Positions 22,164 through 34,825 of a DNA stretch of 64,000 bases are shown here, piece after piece; the stretch's first letter is position 1, and each line of letters begins with the position of its first letter. Both the position numbers and the translations under genes were made by a program. Under the pieces are notes generated by a model. That model ran no database searches. It was given only the letters and a program-made list of their open reading frames with translations, and was not told where the DNA came from. The stretch lies in the NCBI GenBank assembly GCA_026874595.1, contig CM049308.1:23960367-24024366 (forward strand). Reading direction: 5' to 3'. This DNA is from Sipunculus nudus (Eukaryota; Annelida; Sipuncula; Golfingiida; Sipunculidae).

Positions 22164-22699
22164 GAGTTGTGTACAGGAGTGGTCAGAGCGTGTGGGAAAA
22201 GACGAATGGGGAATCCAAGATATAACTTAAAATAGTCTACCAAGGCGTGTCACCATGTGCATTTTTCACACCTTCTTTGACTCGGTCTGATGGCTGACTC
22301 TTATCACACACAATCAAGTCACGTTCCATCATTGATGAATACAGTATTAATTTTAGTGATTAATGCATATAATAAAGTATTCCCTTAGATATAAAAAAGG
22401 ATAAAATATCGAAAAGTTTTAGAGATGTCTGAAAAGTGTAGCAGCGTCAATATAGAGGGAGTTGGGTAATATGATATGAAACATATGAATAATTTAAATG
22501 GTAGACTTGGGTCTTTCTATTCGATGTACATGCATGAACAGATGAGTGTAATATTTCTGATTGACCTCAGCCTTTATTAACGGAAATGTACACCCATTTC
22601 ACAAGGGCGAGTAAACATACCAGCGGCTAAAATCTTTAACTTTCTTTACTTTGTGAAAATAGCAATGCTTATGGCTTTTTTATATGTATAAATATAAAC

Positions 22700-22732
<33 letters not shown>

Positions 22733-23399
22733 AACCCTTGTGTATAAATTAGTCCAACGGTTGATTTATATTCGTATTTGACCAAATAATAGTACATTTA
22801 GTTCAAACCTGGTGCAGGGTTTTTCCGATGGTATAGATATTTGTAAACTTTCTGTTTAATTACACTTCCTTTTGTAAAATAAAAAGATTAGCCCTCAGAC
22901 ATCGCGCTGATTTTTTTCTTGGGGCTCCTCTCTTCCCCTATCCCCATTTCAATTTCCAAAATTTTGAATAACACAAGTTAATGCAGACTTAGGCTTAATT
23001 CATCTCCATTTGTGTGCGTGTGTGTGTGTGTGGGGGGGTATGTCCCGCAGGCGTTACGGGGTTTGGATAGACATATATATATACACAGACACAGCACAGA
23101 CACACACATACACACATACCTTCTAGTGCGTCTGACCCATTTCAAATATATTACAATAATGTTGATGGTATTAAAAAATAAAATAATGTTTACAGAATAG
23201 ATAACTTCTAAACCAAGTTTAGATATAAAATATTTCATAGTTACCCTATAAATAGAACCAAAGTTTTTAATTTTAAATATAAATACAATTAATTTCAATA
23301 TGTAATATTATTTTCTGAATAGCAGGGCGGAATACATTGTCCACCCCTTGCTGAAAGGTGTGGGGGATATATACTGCACATACTGAAGGAGCCCACACC
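22164..23399. other. Upstream flank of the peptide gene and AT-rich spacer
   Basis: No gene recognised. It includes an interrupted (TA)n near 22698-22730, a (GT)n-G7 stretch at about 23012-23037 and a (CA)n-like stretch near 23085-23120. A frame at 22978-23298 is driven by these repeats. Confidence 0.4.
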
Positions 23400-24087
23400 A
23401 AATAAAAACTAGTTTTACATCATATCCAGCATTTTAATGTTTCATTCTTTGAATGGCCTTGAGCCCGATGATCTCAATCATACATTCAACACATGTTTAT
23501 AATGTCACACCGGATCTTACTGTCAAGTCCTGATGGCCTTAATTAATCGAGGCATCTTAATGGGGCGTTTTCCGATATCAGAAATGTATTATCTACGGGT
23601 AATTCATTGAACCCTTTTTAATTGTGAGGCAGATTCTACCATACACAGGCATATGTTTATAGATACATGTTGATGACGTGGGATGGAGCAAAAATAATTC
23701 AAAATCATTCAACAAGGACATCTGGTGGCATGTCAACGAATCAGAGTTTTACAAAGGATGTTTTGCCCCTAGTGATTAATAAACTTTGGCACATGAGCAA
23801 GCAACCACCTTTAAGTCAAGTTACATTATTTTCCAATTTGTCAAAACTGCTGTTTACTAACAGCTTGTAGCTAAAACCTCAATACATCCACCACAAAGAC
23901 GTTTCTTTACAGGAAATTACCTTAATACTTTAAGTCTGGAGCGTTTAGATATTCTTCAGATAAGTAGGTGAACAGCTGTCTTTAAACAAATATTCGTTCA
24001 TATAATGTGCATGAAAACGGCATGTGTGAGATTTTATGTAACTGCATATATTATATTTCTCCATACATACTTTGAATTAGAAACATT

Positions 24088-24350
24088 TGTAACCTTATAA
24101 CCTATATGACATTTCAGGCCTCCTGGCTTAAAGTCACTCTGAGAATGCAGCCTTTGTAACCTTATAATCTATATGACATTTCAGGCCTCTTGGCTTAATG
24201 TCACTCTGAGAATGCAGCCTTTGTAACCTTATAATCTATATGACATTTCAGGTCTCCTAGCTTATAGTCACTCTGAGAATGCAGCCTTTGTAACTTTATA
24301 ATCTATATGACATTTCAGGCCTCTTGGCTTAATGTCACTTTGAGAAGGTA
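24088..24350 (+). repeat. 67-bp tandem repeat, four units
   Basis: CCTTTGTAACCTTATAATCT, then ATATGACATTTCAGGCCTC, TTGGCTTAATGTCACTCTG and AGAATGCAG, repeated four times with a few substitutions. It is absent from the equivalent place in the right arm, so it arose after the inverted duplication. Confidence 0.9.
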
Positions 24351-24683
24351 GCACTTTGAACGTGATTGCAGTAAAACTTTGCACCGCTAGATTGCCTGCA
24401 CCTGTCAGTGTCCCTGAATGAACGTGACTCCTTTGTAAGTGTGAACTTGATAAAGACGTTTCAGGCCGCCAGATAATGTTAAAAGCTGGGTGTTTTATAA
24501 ATTTTTCTTGATCATGCAATGACTTCACTCTACTGCAATGTGAAAAAAGCTTAAATGCGTAAGTATGCGTATTTTTCTAACATTTTTAGAGGTAATTATA
24601 TTGAAAATATGGAATAAGATTAAAGTTTCAGGAAACGTTTATAAACTTATAAAGTTATGCAGTATAAAGTCAGATAAAAGCCA

Positions 24684-24684
<1 letters not shown>

Positions 24685-24739
<55 letters not shown>
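24685..24739. repeat. (TA)n microsatellite in the left arm
   Basis: About 27 TA units. A matching tract lies at the mirrored place in the right arm. Confidence 0.97.
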
Positions 24740-24741
<2 letters not shown>

Positions 24742-26040
24742 CTATTGGTGTCCATACGGCAAAAAGCTTTATGCCCCTAGCTACAAATCCCAGGGTATCC
24801 CGTCATTAGTCTAGGGACGAATACTGGGCAATTCGACCCCATGCCATTTCGGTTCCGGGGCCGAATTAGGTAAGCTAATAACCTGGACCTGCGTGGTTAC
24901 AATTCGGTCCCGCGCCAAGCATGGTGTCTGCCCAATCGGCCCCGCTTTGTGAAGACGAATGTCAATATAGATAGTTACGCATGTTATAGCTGTGCAGATC
25001 ATAATATACTAATGCAAATTTCATTGTAAATCTATATGACCGTATATGTTATAGACTATATAATTAATTGTTCTTATTTCTGTGAAACAAATAAAATATT
25101 AATTCCCTCCTAGTTATCGATTATTTTCTTTCAATGTTTTGTGAATGTTAACTCCAGAGAGAAATTATAACCGTTTATGTTACTGACAAGCTGTTCTTGT
25201 AAATTAAATCATCTTATCTTTCAGATAATTGCCTTTTTTGAGATATTCAATACATTCGATAAGGCTAATATATTCATATTATTTTGTCTAGCTATTAATG
25301 GTTTTTTTATTTTATATAAAAATAATAGATATATTTACTTTATTACTTCAACAATGACAATTACCATCACCTTCATGTCATTTTTTTTAAAGTATATCAC
25401 TCTTTTTTTTTGTTTTATTCGACAAAGTTTTTTTTTACTCTTCTTTTTTCTTCCTTTAAGATGTCTGAGAATATTTTCTTTACCAGTTTGTTTATTTATT
25501 ATATATTTCATCATCGAAATCTCTAGGAACTTAGAATACAAACATTTACATGCATACAAGAGCAACAATGTTATACCGTAAATGTAAGATTATTTCATTT
25601 AACTTTTTGAATTATCACAAATGTATCAGCCCAAAGATAACAATATACGTTTCCACTTTTGCAGATGTATTTTTTTTTGTGTTTTTCGGCAACATTACGT
25701 TCTAATCTTTCTAACCTAACCAAATATTTCATAAATATATGAATAGATGGCGGATTTATCTTATAACGATAGGAAAACAGAACAAACTTAAAAATCAACA
25801 ATAAAATATCTACAAAGATCTTATAGTAACTTATTCGACAAAGAGGCCTTAGAGGGCCGGGCCGGGTTCTGTCCTGTTAAACGCTTTTAAAAATTCGAAA
25901 GTTACGCTCTTTACACATTGCTTCACCTATACATATCTCAATAAAACATCATTAGCTTCTTAAAAAGCACAAGATTTCCACTATTTTCATATAATTTTGC
26001 CAAGGGACCCTTATAGGGCCGGGCCATACTAAAAGCTAAC

Positions 26041-27269
26041 ACATGTATTATCTAGTAAACATATAAACATATTTTTAGAAATAATTTTTTGAATTACTTA
26101 TCAGATATTTACTTACCAATTTTGTCGACATTTTTCCAGCGTCTTTGAATATGTTAATTTATATTTATTAGAATAAAAAGTACTGCCTGTAAATATTTTA
26201 TTATTTTATATCTGATATTTTGATATATTTTTGATTCGATCGTTTTATGAGCAAAGCCATTGATTAAAAAAATATTATAGGTTATTTTTGTTAAATTTCA
26301 GTATGGTTTTAATATCTCTCTATCCACATTCCTAAAAACTTGACGGGAAGTTTCTTATCGTATGTCGAAATTACCATCGGTGAAACTTTGTGAAACTTTT
26401 TTGGAACATCAATGGAAATACTGTGCAGATAAAAAGTGCAAGCGCAGATCTGTCAGTTTGTCGCTTGACCCATGTAGAAGTAATGGGTTTACTCTTTCAA
26501 CGATATACTCCAAAAGGATATTGGCGTTAAATAAACATAGCAAGTGGTACCAATGACTGTTGTTATTCTGTTAAAGATTCGTTTATTACAAAAAAATATT
26601 TACAAACATCTCACAGCTCACATATATCAGCATCATCTCGAAACAGATCAATCCCGTCACCATTAAATGTATTTGGTTCCTTTCTAAAGACATCCACCAT
26701 GTGCGAGGAAAAGTTTAAAATAAAAGACCAGACATATGTATGCTTTTGTTGAATAGTATATGCATACAGGAATATAACATTTATTATACAGATTTAAAGT
26801 GTGTCTTCCCTTCAAGGATTCTCCAGCCGGCATACTGAAACGTAAAAGTGATCTCAGTCACCTCCCCACGGAATCATTTATATAAAAAATCATTAAAATT
26901 CTACTAAAAACAGGTTACTTTAATAAAGCAACTTTCTTTCAACATTAACGTGATATTAATATTTAAGTTCAAATAATTTTAACATTTTATGTATGTATGT
27001 ATATATATACATATAACCTTATCATATAAAATAATAATATTTACATAAAAAAAGAGAAATCAGAACCACCGGTACGCTTTCCGTGTTACATAATTGGAAA
27101 TAAACAATTTATCAGGATAATTTTTTCTACGGATGTGTCCTACCGCATGCTCAACTATATCAATCCATTAGGTCTGTCTGCATGCATGTTATATATATAT
27201 GATATAGTCAGAAGTGTCCCATCACTGAGGAATTTCAAGAATTTTATTGGTTTCCTGTGAAACTATGCA

Positions 27270-27314
<45 letters not shown>

Positions 27315-27639
27315 TAAGTACCACATTTTCAGAATATGAGATTAACCGTGTGTGTTCATATGATTTTTTGTACCTTTGGACGCACCTGCGCACGGACCCC
27401 TTTGTCCCTTCTCAGGTCTCATGATTCAATTTATACATGTTATCCATAGTGGACCCGGGCCCCGTTGAGTCTACTCCCCCCCCCCCCCGGTGAAATGCTA
27501 CGAATATGTAAATAAATACAAAAGACAGTACAAAATAAAATCTACCGAATGAAAGCTGTATTTTAGCCAATACACTCATATATATATAATACAAAAATTG
27601 CCAAAAAAGTAAAAAAGTACGCTCCCGAGGCAGAGGGAA
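26041..27639. other. Spacer of the large inverted repeat
   Basis: AT-rich. It holds an unrecognised 64-codon plus-strand frame at 26362-26556, a minus-strand open frame described separately (26611-26793), a (TA)n tract at about 27273-27311 and a C run at about 27476-27488. No clear transposon ends were found. Confidence 0.4.
26611..26793 (-). CDS. Unrecognised open frame, possible terminal exon
   Basis: Sixty codons are open between a TAA at 26794-26796 and a TGA at 26611-26613, with the first ATG at 26698-26700. The last 29 residues, beginning MVDVFRKEPNTFNGDGIDLF and ending in DDADICEL, have balanced, protein-like composition unlike the AT-driven frames nearby. The part before the ATG is hydrophobic and could be intron. 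No family is recognised and no partner exon was found. It may be chance or part of a decayed gene. Confidence 0.25.
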   Translation of the reverse strand: MCIINVIFLYAYTIQQKHTYVWSFILNFSSHMVDVFRKEPNTFNGDGIDLFRDDADICEL

Positions 27640-28653
27640 TCTTGTTCTTCTAAAGAAGCTACTGATGTCTTATTGTGGTAAGTGTATGTAGCAGGCCTGT
27701 AGGTGAAGCGATGTGTATAAAGAGCGTAACTTTCGCGTTTTCGTCAGGTTTTGGCACGATTTTTCGGCTGACCCCCTCTCACAGTGCATGTATATAAGTC
27801 CGCCTTATTCGAAAAGTATCTTGATAAAATACGCTAGCCGCATAGTATAGGTGACTGATGTGCTACACGGACAGCAAATTATATAACAAACACTTTCATT
27901 GAACAAAAGAAAACCAAGTGTTACACTTTAAAAATGATCTGACGAAGGTGGTATTTGTGTGTGTTGTAGTAAATATATCTATTATCTTTATTTGAAATAA
28001 AATAACCAATGATAGTTTAAACAAATTTATGAATTTACTGACCTATTCAAATAAACAAAACATCTGAGAGAGGAAATTATTTGAAAGATAATTTATTTAA
28101 CAAGAACAACTTGCCAGTAATATTAACAGTTATAATTTCTCTCTGAAGTTTTCATACATAAAATTGTGTAAAAAATAATAATCGATAACAAGAAGGAGGG
28201 AATTAATACTTTGTTTCACAGAAATAAGAACAGTTAATTAATGTAGTCAACAACATGGCCATATCCATTTACAATTAAATTTGCATAAGATAAGATTTCG
28301 TAATACCACGAAGGTATTTATTTTGATCTGCACAGCTACAACATGCGTAACTATCTAACATCGCTTTCGTCTCCATTTGGCAGACAACATGCATGGCGCG
28401 GGACAGATATGGCAACCACGCAGGACGGAAACGGTCATAAGCTAACCTCAATCAGCCCGGGACCAAAAGGGCATGAAAATACGCATACTTTATGCTTTTT
28501 CACACAACTCTGCTCATCGCGTCATCCCGAGATTGCGACTAAACAAACACCAATATATTGCGGACTTTATTCATGGTTTGTAAACAATGCGATGTCGTTG
28601 TATATAACGATAGTCATTAAAAAATCGGGCTTCTCTGTGAAAAAAAAATCAGG

Positions 28654-28722
<69 letters not shown>

Positions 28723-29535
28723 CTCGGCAAGAAACAGTTTATCAAGTTCAAACTTACATTCAAGTCACGTTCATTAAGGGACATTGACAGGTGAAGGCAA
28801 TCTAAAGGTGCAAATCCTACTGCAATCACGTTCAGAGTATGTATGGAGAAATATAAAATATACAGATACACACATGCTGTTTTCATGCACATTATATAAA
28901 CGAATATTTATATAAAAAGAGCTGTTCACCTACTTATCTGAAGAATATCTGAATTCTCCTGACTTACTCTGCCTACAAATTAATGAATTAGGTTAATCCT
29001 GTTAGAAAACGTATATCTGTGGTGGTTGTATGGCGTATTGACCTACAAGCGTATCTGTGGTGGTTGTATGGCGTATTGACCTACAAGCTATTAGTAAACA
29101 CAGCAGTTTTGACAAATAGGAAAATAATGTAACCTGACTTAAAGGTGGCTGAAGTTTATCAGTTACTAGGTGCAAAACATCCTTTGGAAAATTCTGATTT
29201 GTTGACTTGACACCAGATATCACAGTTTAATGTGTGGGTTATTTTTGTGCATCCCACATGTTATAACATGTATATATATAAACATATACCTGTGTGTGGT
29301 AAGATTTGGCTTACAAATATAAAAGTCCAATGGATTATCTGTGTATAATACACTTCCGATATTGGAATAGGCCCCATTAAGATTCCTCGATCAATTACGT
29401 GCAACTTGGCATGACATTATGATCTCCGGTGACTTTGGTGTATTTTTCACACGTGCGTTAAATAAATAACTGAGACCATCTGGCGCAAGGCTGTTCTAAG
29501 AATGAAACAATAAAATGCTGTATATAATGAGAGAT
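27640..29535 (-). repeat. Right arm of the large diverged inverted repeat
   Basis: Reverse-complement partner of 23400-26040, shorter because of indels and lacking the 67-bp tandem repeat. A 144-codon plus-strand frame at 28343-28777 crosses the arm and runs into the (TA)n tract. The mirrored sequence near 24811-25002 does not keep that frame, so it is not called a gene. Confidence 0.75.
28657..28718. repeat. (TA)n microsatellite in the right arm
   Basis: About 31 TA units, mirroring 24685-24739. Confidence 0.97.
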
Positions 29536-30039
29536 GTTTTTATTTTAAAACATACATCATTGTGAAACTTTGGACACTCCGTTTGGTCAATCTCCTCATG
29601 ACAGCTAAACTTGACCAAATGTATTATTTGCATTTTGCACGGTATCCAGAAAATTAAGGTATATTGAACTTTCGATCGCGGGCAGAAGATTCACAATAAA
29701 ATGAAATAGATCGACAGGAAAGTAATCAATAGCAGAGTTTAAAAAATGCCCGAACGTTTCTATTGCCCATGATTTGATGTTAAATGCGAAGAAGAATCTG
29801 AAAATGGATTGTTTGGTTTGATGTGCCAGTGTCACCCGATAATCTTTGCCCCTTGCCGGTATCCTGGGAAAAGGCTGCCCGGGTTGCCTTTGGTTGCCTG
29901 GATATTGTGTGTTTTTTTACGGCGCATTCATTGTATTGGTAGTTAGGTACACGGCAAAACACAAGGCTGTGGTCAAGCAACAATGAATATATTCATAGAA
30001 AATTACAGGGCGCAGATCTATCTTCCAAACCTCACAAGA
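28950..30039 (+). repeat. Block X, copy 1
   Basis: Begins CTGAATTCTCCTGACTTACT and ends CTTCCAAACCTCACAAGA. Near-identical copies are at 34826-35869 and 43657-44699. Its first about 580 bp are also homologous to the outer left arm near 23400-24000. Minus-strand frames (29605-29835, 29780-29983) are partly kept in the other copies but have indels. No domain is recognised. Here X runs straight into Y, giving the empty site for the insertion seen at 35870. Confidence 0.85.
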
Positions 30040-30164
30040 TTAAATGTCGATTTTAGGTGTAAAAAAAGTCTATGTATCCTCCCAGGAAAGTAACGAGACA
30101 CAGACTCTGAATTTCCGTTCTCGGCTGGTAACACTGGAGACACAGCAACCATGGAAGGCTGGCC

Positions 30165-30500
30165 TCTCAAAATGTACTCCAGGCCCTTGAACTGGAAATC
30201 CGCCTGGGACAGCACGGGAAGCACATAGGATCCGTTCGGGCTGAACAAGACTGGCCTGACAGCTGGAACAGCACAGAAGCAGAAGGGATCGGCCATGGCT
30301 GAAAGAACAGACTGGCGATAGCACAGTAGCACGAGGGATCGGCCCTGGATGGATTGGGCTGGCTGGCTGCACTTAAGAACAACAGCTGGGACAGCACAGG
30401 AACCACAGTGGATCGGCCCTGGTTGGACTGGACTGCTGACGACAGCACAAGAGGCACGAGGGATCGGCCCTGGCTGGTCTGGACTGTCTGGCTGCAATTC
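30165..30500. repeat. GC-rich minisatellite in block Y
   Basis: Imperfect units of about 60 bp containing GGGATCGGCCCTGGCTGG, GACAGCACA and GGACTG. Three overlapping minus-strand frames (30018-30553) are produced by the repeat. Their Ser/Pro/Gln/Cys-rich translations show no domain, and the frames are not kept in the copy at 50167-50561. Confidence 0.7.
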
Positions 30501-31869
30501 TGTGTAATCTGTGTATGCACCCTTTTAAAGACCCTTTTACCATGAAGGCTCATCTATACTCATAAGTCTCATACAATGCTTGAAACCCTCTTTGTTCTTG
30601 AGGCTGATCTTTATTTATGAAGAAGCTGAATAATAAATAAGCAAAATTACCTCTACAATGTCACACGCTAGAGGCGCGATATTACCATTGGCAAAACTCA
30701 ACGCGACACACCGGGTGACCAATATTGAATTCCCCTATTGTCTAACGACTCACTGACTGCGTCAGGTGAACCGGCTCTCCTTTCAACAAAGATACAGCAT
30801 AACCCTAGAAAAAAATAACCCATAATTGAAATATGTCAAACATGCCCACATGACTCGATCCAATTTGCAAAAACCAGTTTTTCATCTCTTACAATATCGA
30901 CTTTTTATCACAGTCACTAATAACCATGTTATCATTGTTCAATAATCGCATTTATAGTTTTACAGAGCTATAAATAATCGTATCCTTATTTGATCTGTAT
31001 TTCCATATATCGCGCCGGCCAATCATGGATAAGTATGTATTTTGTATCCATTTCTTACGTTTCCGATGCGGTGAATATGATATATTAGGGGTTGTCACGG
31101 TGACATACCTCCTTCAATAGGTGCAGTCAGGGGCGTCAATACAGGGACATCGGGAATTTATATCCTCCCCCACTTTATATTAAAGGGTTGGCCAGTGTAA
31201 TACCCTATGCTATTCAGAAAAAAAACACATATTGAAATGAAACTTTGAAATAAATTTTGGTTCCATTTAACTATGAAACTATTTAACTAAACTTGGTTTA
31301 CAATTAATCTATATTGTAAACATCACCCTTTTTTTCTTATACCTACCACTTAATTATAATAAATTTGAAATGTGTCACACACACTTGAAAGTTTTAATAT
31401 ATATAAGTTTGTTCTTTCTAGGCTGTTTCCATATAGCACCGATTGCAACGTGCTTAAGGTATAACCAGGGCGTATCAAAATATATTATGTGTTAAGAATC
31501 AAACGATTGGAAGGATCGTGAAAAAACATGATGCTTACAATCTGTTGTCCAGACTGTTGACCCAGAAAATTGTCCCAAACACGTCACGCCTTCGAGTCAT
31601 ACCCCCTCCCCATCACACCCTTGGAGATAAATAAGACACTGTCTGCATTTATCTTTCAGTCCGAAAAGCTCAGTGAGAAATGTAAATCGAAGCCCGCAAG
31701 ATCAAACAGCATTATAAATAGCTAGGACATCAGGGGCATGATTTCATTTTGAAAACTGAATTTGGGATAAGGGAAGTGTAAAAGCCCTCTGTACAAAGAT
31801 CAGCGCGATGTATGAGGACTTATCTATCAACTTGACAAAAGGGAATATCAATTAACGAAAAGTTTACAA

Positions 31870-31871
<2 letters not shown>

Positions 31872-31929
<58 letters not shown>

Positions 31930-31930
31930 G
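31872..31930. repeat. (GA)n microsatellite
   Basis: About 28 GA units with few interruptions. Shorter versions are at about 40686-40738 and 51877-51908. Confidence 0.97.
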
Positions 31931-32165
31931 ATGAGAGAGAGGTATAAGCATAGCAGCTATGCTCACAGAATGTAAAGTAGGTTAGAAATTTTCGCCGCTG
32001 GTTTGTTTACTCGCCCTTGTGAAATGGCATAAACAATACCGCGATAAAGTCTGAGATGAGATATCTGTATTGTTTGCCGTCGATTTTGCGGCAGCGTTCG
32101 GCTCAATTGATTATGTATTTGTATTTACTGTATTACGTAAATTTGGATTTGGAAAAACATTTATT

Positions 32166-34500
32166 CACAGGCGCTTTAATCCCTATTTATAATAAAGTCT
32201 TCATATCTCCAATGTTCTTAGAAATACTACGACGGAAGCAGGTCAAAAGACCCATTGATAAAACGGTCACCCCGTGCTATCACTTGTATTATGACACAAG
32301 GTAAGTAACTCGGCAAAAACCTTTCGAGCGATAATAAGGGAAGTTACGTTCTCGACCCGCTTATGCCCGCTTTATCTTCATTTTATGTGTGTTCCATATG
32401 ATCCTCCAATACTACGGGAGTTATAGAATCAAATCCATCCAACTTCCATTGTTTTCATCCACAAATATAAGCTGCCTGGTTAACCTTTTGCAGTGATGTC
32501 TCAATTTCGACGTCGTCCATTCCAAACGGTGACGGAAGCGGGTCTGTCTAAAACGCAGAGAATCCGTGGAGAGACTGAGAATTCGCGGAGAATTTGTGGA
32601 GAATTGGCGGAGTTTGTTCATCTGCAATGATACTTTTAAATACACATTAAATTCTCCAACTATATTACCCTTAACATAATTGGCACAGTTAAATGACCGA
32701 AATAATTTGAAAAACTACATAATTCTTTATGTAATGCTGAACAATGTAGACTCACTGCCGAGTGAATGCGTTACGCAAAATATAAAACCCGTCTGAATCA
32801 CCAGCTGACACTGACAGATCCTAAGACGAAACAGCAAAACCCTCCATGTTTTAACAGTTTAATAAACACTTAATGTTTCAACAGTTTATTGTGAAAACCA
32901 TAACATAACCATGCAGGTGTATCTAATTTAGAGGTGGTGAACGAAATATAATATGTAATAAAAAAATCATGCTTTTACCCACATTTATTGATATATTAAA
33001 ACACTATCACCATTAATAAAGTATCTGGACCAATTTACATGCACAGAATTTAATAAAATTTAGCTAATGAATCAATTTTTTTCTGGGGTGCCCAGACACA
33101 CCCTAAAACCCTGAGAATATAGGTCACAGTGACCGAATTTCAGGTTTCTGGGGAGAACTTTTGAGGACTCACTGCCGAGTGAATGCGTTACGCAAAATAT
33201 AAAACTCGCCTGAGTCACCAGCTGACACTGACAGATCCTAAGACGAAACAGCAAAACCCTCCATGTTAAAACAGTTTATTAAACACTTAATGTTTCAACA
33301 GTTTATTGTGCAAACCATAACAAACCATGCAGGTGTATTTAATATAAAGGTGGTGAACGAAATATATTATGTAATAAAACAAATCATGCTTTTACCCACA
33401 TTTATTGATAGATAAAAACACTATCACCATTAATAGAGTATCTGGACCAATTAACATGCACAGAATGTAATAAACTTGAGCTAATGATTCAAACTGGCAA
33501 TAGGATTAAATAAAATAAAAGAAAAAATAGTTAATATATTTCGTGATCACGGTTAAAGAATTATATATTTGTCTTATTCTCTAAAAAATACACCACACTT
33601 CTTTCTGACAATTACAATACAGAGTATAATAAAAATAAAAAATAAAATAAAAAAAATAACACAATGTTGACTTACACACAGCAATACTACAAGAACTTAT
33701 TTGTACAATCTTCATAAAACCATTTAATATTAATTGCTTCATTTATTTTAAAGACAAATGCACATTTTAATGAAACCATTTTTACATTTTCTTATCACAC
33801 CCAATTATGTCTTCGAATACATCTGGTAACCCATATTCACATTCAATCCCAAAGGATATAGTTGAATTATAATTAGGCTTTGGTATTCTATGAAATGCCT
33901 GAACTGAAACAATAAATTAACTGTTTTTGCATTAATCCCTGCTTAAAATGTTAATTCGTATAATTTCTGGAAATCAACTGCATTTTCAATCGCAAATGGC
34001 CCACAATCTCCTGATGCTATTCGCTGTCTCTGGCATGGACAAATAAAATCTTAAGAACCTGCTTGTCCAAACAACTGAGAGATAAGAATTTTACGTAATA
34101 TGCAGATTTTTAATTATTTCGGTCATTTAACAATGAACCAATATGTAAAGAGTAATATGTGGGACATTTTAAGTGATTTTAATGTATATTTAAAAGTATC
34201 ATTGCATATAAAAAACTCCGCAAATTCTCCACGACTTCTCCGCGAATTCTCCGAGAATTCTCCATCTCTCCGTGTTTTAAACAGACCCGGCGGAAGCGGC
34301 CTTTGTTGACAGGCAAGTAATGACCGATTTGGAATGGCCGCCGTCGAAAGGTTTTTGCCTAGTTGCCTACCTTGTATCATAATACAAGTGATAGCATGGT
34401 ATGACTATTATTGGGTCGTTTAACCTGATTCCGTCGTAGTATTTCTAAGATCATTGGAGATATGAAGAATATATTATAAATAGGGATTCAAGCGCCTGTG
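32166..34500. mobile_element. Foldback-type DNA transposon inserted in the LINE
   Basis: The ends are CACAGGCGCTT and its complement AAGCGCCTGTG, flanked on both sides by ATTTATT (32159-32165 and 34501-34507), a 7-bp target duplication. The inverted arms are long. 32166-32735 pairs with 34105-34500, including the strings GCTATCACTTGTATTATG and GGCAAAAACCTTTCGA, and a 13-bp-like subterminal repeat of CGCGGAGAATT words. The left arm has about 170 extra bases. The interior holds a tandem duplication and no transposase, so it is non-autonomous. The superfamily is not assigned. Confidence 0.85.
32748..33490 (+). repeat. Tandem duplication of about 415 bp inside the foldback element
   Basis: GACTCACTGCCGAGTGAATG starts two similar segments, at about 32750 and 33167. 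Both carry CAGCTGACACTGACAGATCC, CAGCAAAACCCTCCATG and TCATGCTTTTACCCACATTT. The frame 33072-33254 lies across the junction and is not supported. Confidence 0.85.
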
Positions 34501-34825
34501 ATTTATTGATTGGATTAAATTATTACATAACGGATTAGAAAGCTGCATAATAAACAACGGTTACACCACAGGGTATTTTAAATTTGAGGGAGGAACAAGA
34601 CAAGGTGATCCGTTGGCGCCTTACTTATTTTTGTTGGTGATTGAAATATTGGCAATTATGGTCCGTCAATCCAACTTGGTCAAAGGTATCGTCATAAACG
34701 GCACTGAATTAAAACAATGTCTCTTTTCCGACGAGACCACATTCTTTTTAAAAGATACGAAATCAATAGAGGCATTGCTACAGATTTTAAATGATTTTTC
34801 AATGATATCTTCAGTGATATCATCT

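Larger units (their letters stand above)
23400..26040 (+). repeat. Left arm of a large diverged inverted repeat
   Basis: The reverse complement matches 27640-29535 in order. CAGCATTTTAATGTTTCATTC at about 23430 pairs with 29498-29518. TTAATCGAGGCATCTTAATGGGG pairs with about 29370-29390. The (TA)n at 24685-24739 pairs with 28657-28718. GTTACGCATGTTATAGCTGTGC pairs with about 28332-28353. GAAAGTTACGCTCTTTACACA pairs with about 27715-27735. Divergence is substantial, with many indels. The outer part is also homologous to block X (28950-30039 and its copies). Confidence 0.75.
30040..32158 (+). repeat. Block Y, copy 1
   Basis: Begins TTAAATGTCGATTTTAGG and matches 50137-52128 throughout. Its right part, from 31617, also matches copy 2 from 40432. 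It contains a GC-rich minisatellite (30165-30500) and a (GA)n tract (31872-31930), and ends in the first part of a LINE reverse transcriptase. I saw no independent gene. Confidence 0.85.
32060..34825 (+). pseudogene. LINE (L1/Tx1-like) reverse transcriptase fragment, split by a foldback transposon
   Basis: The first part (32060-32165) reads LFAVDFAAAFGSIDY, the motif A region whose second catalytic-type Asp is now Gly. The second part (34501-34825) reads IDWIKLLHNGLESC ... GGTRQGDPLAPYLFLLVIEI. It then has FSDE in place of the (F/Y)ADD catalytic motif, and ends abruptly in block X. The two parts are contiguous in frame if the 2335-bp element and one copy of its target duplication are ignored. 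The RQGDPLAPYLF block is characteristic of L1/Tx1-type LINEs. It is dead, being truncated at both ends and lacking the catalytic ADD. No endonuclease domain is present. Confidence 0.85.

Noticed and set aside
24811-25002. 63-codon frame in the left arm and its counterpart at 28343-28777
   Set aside because: The mirrored sequences do not share a reading frame.
25177-25581. 134-codon Phe/Ile/Leu-rich frame resembling a membrane protein
   Set aside because: Composition is explained by T-rich DNA, and the opposite strand is equally open with Lys. No conserved motif.
30018-30553. Three overlapping minus-strand frames, up to 159 codons
   Set aside because: They lie on a GC-rich minisatellite, and the copy at 50167-50561 breaks them.
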